Made by a program: the position numbers and the translations under genes. A stretch of DNA of 64,000 nt, taken from NCBI GenBank assembly GCA_947579665.1, contig OX388347.1, positions 23,428,562-23,492,561 of the forward strand. The letters run 5' to 3'. This document shows, piece by piece, positions 48,915-61,569 of the stretch (positions are counted from its first letter, which is position 1; each line of letters opens with the position of its first letter). The stretch comes from Sympetrum striolatum (lineage: Eukaryota; Arthropoda; Insecta; Odonata; Libellulidae). The notes under the pieces were generated by a model. It was given only the letters and a program-made list of their open reading frames with translations. It was not told the DNA's origin and ran no database searches.

Positions 48915-50430
48915 CGAAAAAGATCTGTCACAAATCAGGGAAATGAAAATTATATGTTTCATTTCTAACAATCAAGCTAATATTAAATTATGCCAAAATC
49001 GAAAGTAAAATTTCATAAAAAAGTTATTATTATCAGTTGTAGACCCTAACTAATTTTATCAAGATCCATTCAGTTGAAAGTACTTCACATAATTCTATAT
49101 TTATCAGAAATTCAACTATTATGTAGCAGTAAGAACCTACATTTTTAACTTTGAAAGTTTCCAAAATATTCTAAATTTCTAGTATTATAAATATTCAACA
49201 AGGTTGCCAGTTTTGCCAAATGATTGAAAAGCTTTATTTTTACTCGCATCCGGTTTATTTTCTATCTCTTCCTCTGGACATTCTCAGAAAGTGTTCTCGT
49301 CGTTTAGGTATGGGTCTATTCAATATATGTGAAGCAACTTCTGATAGAAACAGTATATAATATAGCAGATTAACTTAAAAGAACAGGTAATAAACAATTC
49401 TAAAAAATCAAATTTCAAGGTAAAAATCACAACCTACGAAAATATAGAAAACTGTATTACATTTGCATTATAACGTTCCACAATGTTATAAATTGCATCC
49501 TCACATTTAGTGTATATTATTCTTATGTAGAAGTCCATTCTCCACCATGACATTTGAATGCATTCCTTTACTTTCCTATCAAGCCCCAAAATGTAATCAT
49601 AATGCAGATGTTTCCCTTAAATCACAGCGTCATTTTCTTAATTATTAGCACCTCATTAATCGGCATTGCATTACTGCTAACATTTCTTGGTGATTTAAAT
49701 ATTTCTCATTTTAAATTCTTTCTCTCTAAGCCTTATTCCCATATATGTTTTTAATGGGGTCGGCAAATATTTATCACTTTCAATATGGTAGAAAATTGAT
49801 AAAAGAGTATACTTCGTTAACTTTTTCTTGAGAAATCTGAAAGGCACTAGTAATTCTGATGAACGGCATCCTACCTGATCACTCTTCATACAATAAATGC
49901 TATAATCAAGGTCATTGAGGCGCAGTGAAATTTACTCTCAATGCATTTTGGCTAGGTTTGAAAAAAAACGGCAAACTACCTCACTCTCTATCTTGCATTG
50001 TAAGCCTCATTTCCCGTTCAAAGCTTGCAGAAGCGAATGATGGAGGTACTGAGGTTTCCCCACCTTCTGGTTGGTTGAATATTCTGTGGAAACCGACGTT
50101 AACGGAATGAATGTTTGTGACAAACTAACCTTTAAAACAAATTATTCAAAAATATGGATAAAATAATATGAGGGTAAAAATAGGTAGACTGAAAATAAAT
50201 AGCGGATGTAGACTTGTCGGGCCATGAAAAATTATTCTATATTTTAATTCTTCGATGAAAGAATATTTATTAGAATACTGCTTGAAGCTGAGCATTTCAA
50301 GATCCAATAGGAAACAAATCGCTGACCCTAAGTCAATTTCACGAAGTAAGTGACAGAATAATGCAGCGTAAAAGCAAAGATAAACATAAACAGAAAGTTG
50401 CAGAGAGAAGAAAAATATGAGCGAAAGAAT
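48915..50430. other. AT-rich non-coding DNA
   Basis: No feature supported. Confidence 0.6.
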
Positions 50431-50439
50431 AGCTGGTGG

Positions 50440-50830
50440 ATGTAGGCAAAGAAGACAACGGGTCGAGAGGGGTGGTCGCCTGTGATCCCGAAGCACTAAT
50501 GCTCTGTAGACACTCTGATCGTTATAAATGGAGAGGATGTCAACTGCTTGGGATGGGATAAGGGGTGGATACTCGGAGGCAGCGGGGGCGGAGAAAAGTA
50601 CAGTCGACGGAGAGGTGGGATGAATAGGGACGTTAGGAAGGACGGAGGGGGAAGGACCGCAAAAAAGAGGGAACAGGGAAGAGAGAATGAGGGAGGAAAT
50701 AGATAGAGGAAGGAGAAAGAGAGGGAAGAGAATGGGAGATAGACATGAAAGCAGATACGCCTTCATTTATTCGGGATAGGATGCAAAGACGAGGTTAGCC
50801 TACGTTATATAGAGGGAACGCATGAGTTTT
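50440..50830 (+). repeat. Purine-rich island
   Basis: The plus strand is A/G-rich at 50520-50750 (GGAGGGGGAAGG, GGGAAGAGAG and similar). It explains most of the longest open frame of the window, on the minus strand from 50766 to 50146, whose N-terminal half is a Leu/Ser/Pro/Phe low-complexity stretch. Confidence 0.55.
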
Positions 50831-50839
50831 TAGAGTCGG

Positions 50840-52185
50840 AGGGAGAAGAATGAATAATTCAATCGGGAGGACGATTCATTAGCCATCATATAAATTATAT
50901 ATAAATTAAGCTCGCATAATTCGTCCCTTTGATTGACTTCTACGATAAATCTTTAAATTATGATCGCTCCTCCTTTTTTGCCGGGAAAGACTGATCCTCC
51001 GTTGTTTCCGATTTTGATTTCGGTTTTTCCTGTCGACTGCGGGGATCTTTGTAATAAAACAGAATGCCGATGAAGGCGTTACGTTCTCGGGAATTGCTTT
51101 GGCTCTTTTTGTGGATTATGACAATTGAATTCGAGATTCGGAGGGAAGAAACGTGACCATCGAGCAATTATATAGCAAAACATTTGGAAGAGAATACAAC
51201 TTTCTCAAGCAATCCATCGAATGATAAAAGCATATCAATAAAGGCATTGAAGGAGATTTCTCAGGAATATGTAAAACTTGTTGTGTGAAGCGCAAAGGAA
51301 CGCGAGTTGAAGATTGATTTCAATGTCAGCTTTATACGTAACATTTTACAATTGCACTAATTTCATTCTGACTGTGCATATATTTAATTAATCGAATCTG
51401 GGCCTACCTGTAATTAAGTTACTTTCAACTAATCTAATTTCATCCATATAACCGGTCCCGTATACTTTGTTTTGTTATGAACAATATTCTGTATTTGTAT
51501 GCCAATTAATTCTTGGCAACTTCATAAACATATTTTATTATGCTTTAGGTTCTTTAGCAAGAATGGTTGCTTCCTTTTCGAATATTTGAAAACACACATT
51601 TACAATATGGAATTACTAAACTGGTAAATTGAATTAACCGGCTTTTAATCCGGCTAAAATAAATGAGGAGGACATTTCCGGCAGAATGTAAAAAGCTTTA
51701 TTGTAAACTTCCATTTTGGTTTACTAGGTCAAATAATTACTATTTTTGATTCGTGAATATTTTGATATAATATTTTATCATCATTTTTATAATACATACA
51801 ATATTAAAAGTCGCCGAATCCTTTTATTTCATCAGTGTAATTATGTTAATTATAAATATGTGATAATATTTCCTCTTTAAATATCCGAAAGATTATATAT
51901 AACAGAATGAAAACACTTCGTACTTTTCTGTGGAAAAGTACGAAGTGTTTTCATTCTGTAAATGGCTTTCCACGAAGTCACGCCTTCTCATATCGATTAT
52001 ATTATATATTACCCTTCAGAGATAAAAAAACTCCAGTTTCTGCTGTCGTATTTAAAGAGCGGTGTATAACGCAGAATATTTAACTCCTTCTGATAGGAAT
52101 AAACTTGGAAAATCCAAAAGAAGAAAAATGGTAAATATATAGGCGTTTATCAAGATAATTTCAAGATGCCGAAAGTGCTCCTACT
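50840..52185. other. Non-coding DNA
   Basis: AT-rich, with the hairpin at 51902-51959 (separate entry). A 69-codon minus frame at 50958-51167 has no recognised motif. Confidence 0.55.
51902..51959. repeat. Perfect 26-bp hairpin with six-base loop
   Basis: Arms 51902-51927 and 51934-51959 are exactly complementary around the loop CTGTGG. The arm contains GAAAACACTTCGTACTTTT. A perfect stem is unlike an animal microRNA precursor, which usually has mismatches. It may be a young fold-back duplication. Confidence 0.95.
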
Positions 52186-52189
52186 TGCG

Positions 52190-52510
52190 TAAAAAGCTTC
52201 TTTTATCTGAGGAAATGCAAGCGGCGATAAGGCAGCGACATTCAAAGTTGCTTGCGACTAGTTAACTCGGACACGCAATGGAGCACAGGCAGATATCCAA
52301 AAGATAGAAGCATAGGCTAGTAATCCGAGATTTTGCGGATGTTTCGCAAGGGCTTACCCCGCGACAGGCCACACTCGGCTCACAAAGAAGCAAAAAGCCT
52401 AAAGAATGGGGAGGAGGGGAATAACAACTGAAGATGGAAACGAGGAGAAAATCGGAGGAAGGGATGAATTAAGTTCGGGATAAGCGCTTATTTAATGTGG
52501 AGAGGCAAAA
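52190..52510. other. GC-richer island
   Basis: Slightly GC-richer block with an A/G-rich end (52380-52470). No frame or motif is supported. Confidence 0.35.
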
Positions 52511-52514
52511 TATA

Positions 52515-54050
52515 TGTGCTGATGCTCTGCCGTTCTTGTACGTCCTTGCGGTTATGTTTCACCCGCACCTGATTAGAAGCACCAAGCATCTTTGAGTGCG
52601 TTTCATGAAAGAAATTTCCCTTCTATTCATGAAATTCCGGCGTAATTACTGACGACTGGAATTTATCTAATTCTATGGTTTCTATTCGGGCTTTACGTTT
52701 CATATATTAATATATTTTAGAGATATATATTTTGATTTATATATAATATTTTACTGAGACATCTCAGTAATATGACACGCGACTTGCGAAACATGCGAAT
52801 TATTACTTCCTTAAAATATTATTAATTACCAGGATCAACGGTCTCTTGTACATATTCCAAAAACTACTGGTAGTATCAAAGCTATTAAAGACTCATTGAG
52901 GAATCGATATGACGTCCTACAGGAAAGTCAATAACTATAATGATGAGATTGAAGTAAAATTTTAAAGAGCAGAGTAAAAAGAGGTGAAATGTCACAAAAG
53001 CAGACAGTACATTGCTTAATCTGCATGGTAACTGACGTGGAACGAGATAGAGAAATGAAATATTTTTCAACATATTCAACAAAGGATGTAAGCTAGGTAT
53101 TTTAGAATTAATAATTAAAAATCAATATTCTCCATTAATAAAAATTCATCAAAATGAGTATTTTACATTATTTCGAAACTAACATGGCTCGGGAATGGTT
53201 TTGTGATAGGTAATTCAATAAACAATTATTACTTGTAAAATCTATAAAGTCTGTTTATTCTAGAAATATTAATAGTTGATGATAACTAAATCATTCTTTT
53301 TATCAATATCAACAGAAGTTGTTCCATAAAGTTTCACAATTGCTGAAAGTATTAGTTGTTTCTTCTTATATATTTTCTATCATCACATCTTTTCAATCTG
53401 AAATATCTTTGTCTAATTGTTAAGAAGATACGCCTGCGTTGGAAGTAGAAGCTGAATATAGTTCAACATGGTATATCACCTTCCTTCTTGAATTTCAAAA
53501 ACTGCATACATATTGATTCTTAACCTTTGCTTACGTATCTATGACTTCAGGTTAGTCGTCATCCCATTATCTATATCAAAATCTGAGAAATGCACAAACT
53601 ATTACCGAAGATATATATGGAATTGAGGGCTTAAATTATGTTTAGAAACGATATTAATAAGAAATAGACAGTAAAAGAGTCAAATTCCAAACATATTCTG
53701 CTGGCATTTACTCTGATGATGAATTAGAGTTTTAAGAATTCTTAAACTCTTACTTAAGTATTCAGTGGTATTTATCTTATCACAGTAGTATCACACAGTA
53801 TCATCAGTAGCTTATTAGGAAAGTTTGTTTCCATTTTTTCCTTTTCATATCTCAAAAAATTTCTACGCTATACTCTACTCTGTTATAAAATTAAATATAT
53901 AAAATCACTTTGTAAGTAAATGAATTCGGGATCCAAACCATTGCGTGTAGCAATAACTTTGGCTTTAGGAGGTTGAGGTGAATAATTTACTCACAAATGT
54001 ATATCACAGAAGAGAATACTCAAAAAAATTTTCAAATAATTCCATTTAAT
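52515..54050. other. AT-rich non-coding DNA
   Basis: Contains a small perfect dyad at 52751-52770 (TTACTGAGA / TCTCAGTAA, two-base spacer). Nothing else is supported. Confidence 0.6.
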
Positions 54051-54054
54051 GAAA

Positions 54055-54675
54055 TGGGGATGTTCAAAAGCAGAAATCCGGCTCATTTTCCCTCATTTTG
54101 AAGAGGAAAAGGAAAAAAACTAAAATTCGAAAAGACAACCATCTTCCTCTAAAATCAGACAAAGTCGAGTCATCCAACTTCCAAACTTTCCATGGGACTG
54201 TAATCACCATTTATCCAGTCGCTTAAATGTTTCCGCTATACCCACAATTACCAACACATCGTGGCGTAGGGAAGAAAAATCTCGCGACAATAAATAGCCT
54301 TTCGGAATATTTTTTATTACCTTCCTTTGGTCATTGTCTTTCGGAAAAGGGTTTGCCTAGCTGCCGGGCATAACTTCAAAGCGGAAGAGAGAGGAGTCTG
54401 TGAACATCCATCATTTAAACGGCGATCCATTCGCTTAAGACTCTAAGGCTCTGCCGAAACACTTGGCCTGTCAAAAAGATCCTGCTTCCCTCAAAATGCT
54501 TAAGGGCCAACGTGTCATGGCTACCTTTCCAGGATGTGTGGGGATAAAAAAGAGTTCGAGTTCTTTGCCAAAGGTTACGAAATATTTGATTTTCAGCTCC
54601 GAAAATTCCGGTCGCGACGGCATTGCAAGAATCTCGGCTGTCACTTTAGCCGGGGCAGCGGATAAAAAAGTGTAA
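54055..54675. other. GC-richer island
   Basis: Moderately GC-rich and balanced. Open frames on opposite strands overlap (54463-54675 plus, 54471-54734 minus), neither with a recognised family. Could be a conserved non-coding element. Confidence 0.35.
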
Positions 54676-55696
54676 TGGATGAAGAACTTACGAGGGAAAA
54701 TTAAATAATATTCCAGTTCATGTAATCTCAGCAATATTACGGCATTTTTAGGTCGATCGAGAAAGCTATGATTCTAAAAGTAGGTATGGAAAGAATATCA
54801 TCTTTGCAAAATTATGACATTCTCCAAATATAAATCAGATATTTTGAGATAAAACAAAGTTATAATTCCCTCATTGATGTAAGCGGGATAGTAAAGCAAT
54901 CTTTATAAACAAACTATTTTTTTCTGTTTTATAATGAAGAGCAAACGATGAACGAAAAGCGAGAGAGGAAAAGAATAAAATATTCATTCGGTTTTTACTG
55001 AGTAAAAGTTTAATTTCACTACTTTTTCAACATGGAGCACCGCCGCAAACATCTGCCTGAAATTTTTGTTCCATTCCATTAAATACAAAAATATAAGACA
55101 AAGTTACGACACGTATCCTACAATATGAACTGACAACACGGGCAGTATCATTGCTTTCTGTTTTCAAATTAGGCAATGCTTGCAGTACAAGTTAACCCAT
55201 TAACCATTTAAACATTAAGAAATAACTACCTGAAATATAAAAAAATATTCGATATATTTCTTTGAATGAATTCATCAATAGTTAGTTAAAGAGTGGTAGA
55301 AGTAGAACTAAACATCCCTTCGACTACGGACCTAGGCATGCGTACTTACTTTACATCTGCATTAATATATAGCAAGCTGCTAACAGAGAAAAAACTGTTC
55401 ATATATAAGGGAAAGTAAGGTGTAAGTAACTACTAAATCAGGAAGGTGCGAGCTTGTTAAAATAATGACATTAGCCGACGAACGGCACTTCGATTAAGAA
55501 AAATACGAACTCTATATCCTCTGTACATGTACTTGTACAGCGAAGGCTACTTCCATAAATCTCCCTAATGGACAATATTTATTTTAACGATTCGGTAGAT
55601 AAAAAGAGTAATAAAACGTCTTACCATAGGGTTTCATAATACCCAAAGAAATTTGAAATGTTCGTCAAATCAAGAGTTTTTAAAACTACATTGATA

Positions 55697-56181
55697 TACA
55701 GTGGTACCTTGGTTAACGACGCTAATCCGTTCCAGGATAATCGTCGTTAACCAAAACCGTCGTTATCTAAGGCGCGATTTTCCACAGGTATAATGACGGT
55801 AATGGATTACCGTATTTCCCGGCGTCGAGGACGCGCCCCAGTTATTGGAAGCAAAACTTATAATATTTACCGATTTAACTCCGGTGAGACAACATGTGCC
55901 TATGTAAATTAGCTACAATTTAGCATTGGACTATTTTTAATATTCTCCACTAGCTGCTATTCAGTATGTTTTTATGATATTACATCGTAACGTACATCAG
56001 ATATTAGTTTATAATATAGAGATTATAAATAGACGTGATGAATAAATGAAACACGTGAAACTCCGGAAAGACCAATCGACGAGGCGTCGTAAGCCAGAGC
56101 CTACGTCGTTACCCAAGATATTTTTTTGGTTAAATCAACATGTCGCTAACCAAGTCCGTCGTTAACCAAGGTTCCACTGTA
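55697..56181. mobile_element. pogo/Tigger-type miniature with TA target duplication
   Basis: The element spans 55699-56179 (481 bp) between two TA dinucleotides. Its ends are inverted repeats of about 23 bp with one mismatch: CAGTGGTACCTTGGTTAACG on the left and the complement of CAGTGGAACCTTGGTTAACG on the right. Next to the left end an inverted copy of the motif (CGTCGTTAACCAA, 55742-55754) makes a 13-bp hairpin with 55709-55721; the right end carries a second, direct copy. Doubled end motifs of this sort suggest paired transposase sites. There is no transposase; TA insertion and the CAGTGG end point to Tc1/mariner, probably the pogo/Tigger branch. Confidence 0.8.
55807..55840. mobile_element. 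Possible second transposon end nested in the pogo-like element
   Basis: ACCGTATTTCCCGGCG followed by GACGCGCCCC resembles the end of another widespread TA-inserting element type with a CGGCGT core. Its partner end is not seen inside 55699-56179, so this is a truncated insertion or part of the original interior. Confidence 0.25.
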
Positions 56182-56554
56182 TTTTGAAAATTTTGGAAAA
56201 TATAGGAGTTCGCAAATGCCGAAGAAAGAAAAAATATCCTAAACAACTCTTGATTTTGAAATTGATAGGGAGAAAAGGGTTGCAGGTCTAATTATTCAAG
56301 AACAATGTTTGTTAATACGTTATTGACTCCTTCCGAAACAAAAGGTTTCAAATTTCCAACGATAACCTGTAACTTCAAATCTCCGCTTCTATAGGCTACC
56401 AACAAAAAACACTGATTTGCCAGTTTTTTAACCACCATTAATTAAGACTGGGACACGACAGAGACGATTCAAGTATCAAGTGTCATTCAAAGGGATCCTC
56501 CTCAAAAGGAATTCGTTTAAATTAGGCTTATAACTGACAATATACCGAAAGAAT

Positions 56555-56905
56555 CGAAGGGAAAAACAAGCGCAACATGGAATAACTGCGAGAGGGGCTA
56601 AACTCTCCCCCGGGTCAAGTCTTCATTCCCTTTTTATTCCCGCCAAAGACTCTGAAATCCTCAACTGACGTGCCACTTAAGTGGCTTGCGAAAGGGGAAA
56701 AGATCTGATACCTAACGATGAATTCGACGTCGTTTCGGAAACAAACGAAACACCATCAATCACGCGTGATTGATAGATAAATACAGATTCCACGTCCATT
56801 TTGTGCCAGCTTTAGGGAGATTAAGGACGATTGAAAGATGAAAAATGGATCGCGCCTACAACGGAACACCTATCCACCTCGTCTCCTTGCTGGACACCGC
56901 TTTAC
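56555..56905. other. GC-richer island
   Basis: Short balanced GC-richer block including a small ATCACGCGTGAT palindrome at 56758-56769. No gene is supported. Confidence 0.35.
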
Positions 56906-56909
56906 TAGG

Positions 56910-58710
56910 AATCTAATTTGAGATTCATTCATCGAATTCGGCCACATCAGATTCAGATAAGCTAACATCTCTCAGAAAAATTACGAAATACATCATTCAT
57001 TAGATTTTAAGACATCCAAGTTGAGCTACAACCTAAATATATGATTATTTCTTCTTTCTACTATATTCTAATTTACTCTTCCTATGTTTGCTCTAACTTC
57101 TTCTTCAAACATTTCTTTTCCACTCTTTTTCCACATATATATTGAAAAAAGGCATACACTTTTGTCCTAATATGATTTAAGGTAGATATTATTGAGAAGT
57201 AATTCTTTTTTCTCATTAGGATTTAAAAATCTAAATGGTTTCTTTTAGTAGAATATGCAAATGTTAAAGATGCACACGCTTACTTAGTAAGTAACTTATT
57301 AGCAAGAACAATAAAAGATTGTGTTAAAAACAATTAAATAAATCAGTAAAGTATCCTCTGTCAATAAATTTATTTAGGGGAAATAGAAATTACCAAAAAA
57401 TATTCGTTTATGGGAGACATCAAATGAAGATGATTTTTCTATAACGGCCGTATACTTGGTTGCCAAAGGGTATTTCCTAAATATAATGAAAGATTTTTAA
57501 AGTTAATATTCTATGATCCTTTTAACTGTTTGTCAATTTCCATCTAAGTAGTTTTAAGGGTCTTGGTTTTGCGCAGCTATTATTTTCATCTGGATTTCTA
57601 CTTTATAGCTTCAGCCAAGTCCTGAATCCTCGCATAAATCATTCCGTAATATCGTAATCTGCAAATAAGGATTCCTTGACGGTCGATTAACCAGGAATTT
57701 CCATTGTTTCCGGAACTGGTGGCAACGTAGGTTGTTGGTCAATAAGGAGGTAATAGATTTTCTGCAAGAGAGATTGGAATTTATTTAAATGGAAATGCAT
57801 ATGATAAGTACTTGAAGGATAACTAAGGACTTTGGAACTACTGGATAGGCAAGGGGGCAGCGCGTTAGAATTTGGTGAAAGTGGGTTCCCGGGTTCGATT
57901 CCTGGTCAGAGCCCGTGTTTTAAATAACCCAAGCTACTGGAGCACTTGGAACAACTCCAGTACTTCTTAAAGACTAGCTAAGGACTTCTTAGAACTGTTC
58001 CGGATCTTTTTCCGAGAGATCGTCTTCTTGGGTGGCATGTAGATTAAAATCAATGTGGATATGGTCGAACTTGTCAGATACCTATACCGACATTGAACAA
58101 AATATAAGGTTTCTTCTTTATACGTGTTAGACAAAATGATTTGTCACTTGCCAATATTCTAGTATTTTCCAATAATTTTTATTTCCATGTCACTGTCAAA
58201 ATGAAAATTTTTTCGATGAAATAGGTTTTTAAAACACCCTCATCAATAGTAAATGCCCAGGGAAATATTTGAGATAATTACGATAGGAATAAGAAAATGC
58301 AACTTGAATCTACATTGCAATTGAAACGAATTTAAAATTCTTGCGTTATGCTCCAACTAAATGGAAATGGATCCACTGATGAAGCAAGGGTCTATTGTTC
58401 TCGCAATGGATCCTCCCACAACTGTTTACGCACTCAAGATAATCTAAGCAACTTTAGGTTGGTAGGGTAATTTCTTCCCTCCCAGCCTCCCATCATCAAA
58501 ATTAAACCAAAGTGGCCATAAAGTGAGGAATTAAAGACAAAATGATGCACTGGAACTAACGAACGGCAGAAAAAGTCTTAGAGAGGAGGGAAGCAGACCT
58601 CGTCAAAAAAATTACCGAGTCGGACGTTATGCAAATCCTTAGAATAGGAAATATTCGTTACGGGAGAAGATCTCAGGGTAAGGGAAAGTTATTTAAAGAG
58701 TTCAAGACAG
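56910..58710. other. AT-rich non-coding DNA with one SINE-like insertion
   Basis: Desert surrounding the SINE-like copy at 57833-57977. Nothing else is supported. Confidence 0.55.
57823..57987 (+). mobile_element. tRNA-derived SINE-like insertion with direct flanking repeats
   Basis: The decamer CTAAGGACTT occurs at 57823-57832 and again at 57978-57987, bracketing 145 bp. Inside lie an A-box-like GGCAGCGCGTTAGAA (57860-57874) and a B box GGGTTCGATTCC (57891-57902), the spacing of a tRNA. They are followed by an unrelated tail with a CTACTGGAG/CTCCAGTA hairpin (57933-57962). This is the layout of a SINE flanked by target duplications. The similarity between flanks continues imperfectly past the decamer, so an internal duplication is an alternative. 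Confidence 0.45.
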
Positions 58711-58719
58711 GGTTTTATC

Positions 58720-59340
58720 ATCGCCTCGCTATGTAGAATAGGGTATCCCAGTCCGGAAGCACTGCGTAGGACCCGGTCACTCCCACACCCATTCTTCCCC
58801 GCTTGGGAGTCTTCCTTTCTTTAACCTTCTCCTTTCTGCAGTTAAATGGCGCGCAGAGGCTCGCCGTCTTGCGCCGCTGTAATGAATGGTGGTGAGGGGC
58901 AATGAGCGTGTGTTGAAATAGGGTGGGGACAGGGGAGGGGGAGCTAAGAAGTGATATGCTGCAGAGGGGGGAGGACCCCAGCATCTTCCAGGGTTTGTTT
59001 TAGGGAAGGGGAGAGAGTGTAGATCTTGATGGCATTTCCATGACCCATTGCGTCCTCCTTAGTTCATTTCCTTACGCGCTGCACCCTCCTTCGCCCCTAC
59101 TTATAGCCCCCTACGTCTCCATTGTTTACGGCAGTGGAGTGAAAAAGCAAACCGAGCGTATGTCTAAGGGTTTGCCTCTCCCTATGAGCCATTCTTGGAC
59201 CGCACTGCCGCCCTTTAATCCAAAAACTTGTGCCGCTGCGGTGGAGGATATTTCGTCCAACTTTGAAAAATGAGGAATCCCGCTCCATGCATCATGGCGG
59301 CCATTCCATGTGCTTACACTCGGATGATCTGTCACCGAAG
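58720..59340. other. GC-rich island with G-quadruplex tract
   Basis: GC-rich block with overlapping frames on both strands (58718-58984 minus, 59040-59273 plus, 59097-59335 minus), all without known domains. It holds the G-rich tract at 58921 (separate entry) and a CG-moderate second half. Confidence 0.4.
58921..58941 (+). other. Canonical G-quadruplex motif
   Basis: Four G runs of 3, 4, 4 and 5 bases separated by loops of 1, 3 and 1 bases. It fits the strict G3+N1-7 pattern on the plus strand. Confidence 0.8.
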
Positions 59341-59344
59341 AAGA

Positions 59345-61195
59345 ACAAGGGCAAACGAATTGAGATTTGCTTGTGCGAGTGAATGAAGAAGTCGGTTATT
59401 AGAACCCCAAGTTTATTTTACTGCCAAATTAGTGGCGTTGTATTAGAAGGGTTTAGCAACCTGCCGATATTGCTCTCCCAGCCAAGCGCCACTTGTAATG
59501 GATCATAGTGGATGTAAATATTAACATGATTTACCTTTGTATGTTTATATAATTTATTATTATTTGAGTTTTTATATTTGTAAAATCTATGAAATTAATT
59601 ATTGGTGGTAAAAGATGTTAACTAACAAGCTCAATTGAATATCCCTGTCTATGACCTTTAGACGTGTAGAGGAAACTCATGACGACGCGATAAACTTACG
59701 ATATCCGAAGATATATGTATTAATTTCTCAAAGATGTTTTCTAGATTTTAATTATGAAATAATACTGTGTTTGCAGAAAGTAATGTAGGAAGGAACTCAA
59801 CGAATTCAATTAATAAGTGAGCTAATTTATTCAGGTTCACAAACATATACAAAAATAAAAACTCAGATGTGAAGTTTCCTTATTTTAAATTTATAATGTG
59901 TATATTTTTCTTTTTGAAAAATATAGGATTATCAGATCTTATTTTCAAACTCATTTTCTACGAGGCTGAAGTACTTTCAAAAACATTATACGTATTTAGA
60001 GCCCATAAAGTAGGCAACCATCTTCAAATATAATTATGGTTTATTGTAATCAACATTGCTTGGCAATTCAACTGATGCAGTTTATTAAAGTAATACGGTT
60101 TAAGTCAGTTGGGTGCATACTCTGGGTGATTACTATAAGGTCGATATTCCAAGACTTCCCCTCATTTCCAAAACTAGTGAAAACCCAGATATGAAATACT
60201 GATTAATTTGGAGTATGTTTTCCAGACCTCTAACTCATTCACCACCTTGTTTATAATTATTTCTTTAAACTATGTAATGGTATAAGTTACTTTGGCACAT
60301 TTATAAGCACTAATAAATAAACGCCACCACCAAATCTCCGTCTAATTGCGGCGAAATATAAGCAAATTAATTAATTAAAGCTCACGGAATTTATTTTCAG
60401 GCGAGTGAAAATGTAAAATTTGTTAAAGATTTTGTCTCTGCTATGTTAGTACATATATACATATACATAGATATCAGTACTATAAAAGGTACTCTAACCT
60501 TGATGCAGCGGAAACAACAAAAAGAGTAGTGCCATCTAAAGCTAGAGCATTCTTTGCAAGAGAAATGTTCAACTCTTGTTAATCCGATAACGTTAGCTGT
60601 TTGATTGCAAATTAATGATATCGATTATTATGTCCAGAACCATAAGCTTTCTTTTAAACGGAAAAACTTGTTTTCCCACAACTCTATACTAGTTGTCAGC
60701 CAGACTAAAGCTTTTGGAATGATATACACTATACTAATATAAGCGCAGAAATTCAAATACAAATATCGATTGGATGAGGAGAGAATCCCAAGTCATATAG
60801 TTGGATTGAAAATTTAATCTTGAAATATTTCACTTCGATACTTGTGTAATCGTCTTCCAAGCATAGAGATAATGAAATGTCATACTAATTTTCAAAGCTT
60901 AAGAAAAAATGGTTGCTAATTTGCCTGATAGTTTCCAGCCAGCTCCCGAGGTATAATGATTACCATTCCAATAGTAATAACTCATTAATTGTCTCATGAC
61001 CCTATCCCCGCACTAGAATTCCTCTAGCTTAAAGAAATTGATCGACAAAAATCAACCATGAACCATCAGGGTCAGCCAGAATGAAAGCGTCAAGCAATAA
61101 ATAACCCCTGTCGTCGATAATTATACCACCAATAAATTACTTATTTCGCCAATGGAGGTAATTTCGTTCAGAACAAATGTCGAAATTAAGTAACA
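59345..61195. other. AT-rich DNA, possible conserved elements at the end
   Basis: Desert to about 60290. From 60300 to 60420 and from 60950 to 61190 the sequence is more complex, with TAATTG, CAATAAA and TAATTAATTAAA-type sites that could be homeodomain or Caudal/Abd-B class sites. Chance is not excluded. Confidence 0.3.
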
Positions 61196-61199
61196 TTAT

Positions 61200-61565
61200 C
61201 GTGCATTCTGCCGCGTTCGGCAGTCCTTTGCCATTCACGTAATATCCACCCTTCTTCGTTTTATGGATAGCGTAATGCGCAGGTGCATTAATTGCCTTTT
61301 GAGTATTTAGCGGAATCCACTCGCAAAGGGGCAGTCACAAAGCGCAGAGGATGGCATCACCTTGACGTGGTAATAACCATGTTGGAGAGCGGCAGAGTGG
61401 GAAAGAGCAAGGACAAACGGCAGATAGGAGAGTAATGAGAATGAGAGGAGATGCAGAAAAACAGATTGCCACCGCTTTCAATGGGAAATGGGTTGAAAAC
61501 ACGAAGGTGATGACGTAGGATTTGAGCTGATCAAAGAAAAGGAAACGAAAGGTGTAACCAAAGGC
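61200..61565. other. GC-richer island
   Basis: Starts with a small hairpin CTGCCG/CGGCAG with a four-base loop (61208-61223) and turns A/G-rich at 61380-61570. No gene is supported. Confidence 0.35.
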
Positions 61566-61569
61566 AATA

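Noticed and set aside
50146..50766. Longest open frame of the window, 206 codons on the minus strand
   Set aside because: Its first half lies in a one-sided purine tract and encodes a Leu/Ser/Pro/Phe low-complexity chain. There is no domain, no splice context and no change in composition at its ends.
51902..51959. microRNA precursor
   Set aside because: Stem is perfect and short with a six-base loop. Animal precursors are usually longer and imperfect, and I recognised no known miRNA seed arrangement.
57850..57925. True tRNA gene
   Set aside because: A and B boxes are present, but acceptor and anticodon arms do not pair, and the copy is bracketed by a direct repeat, so a SINE is more likely.
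58375..58400. CTGATGA box as a further hammerhead
   Set aside because: No GAAA plus stem III arrangement follows at the required distance. The same applies to CTGATGA hits near 3002, 18938, 49857 and 53713.
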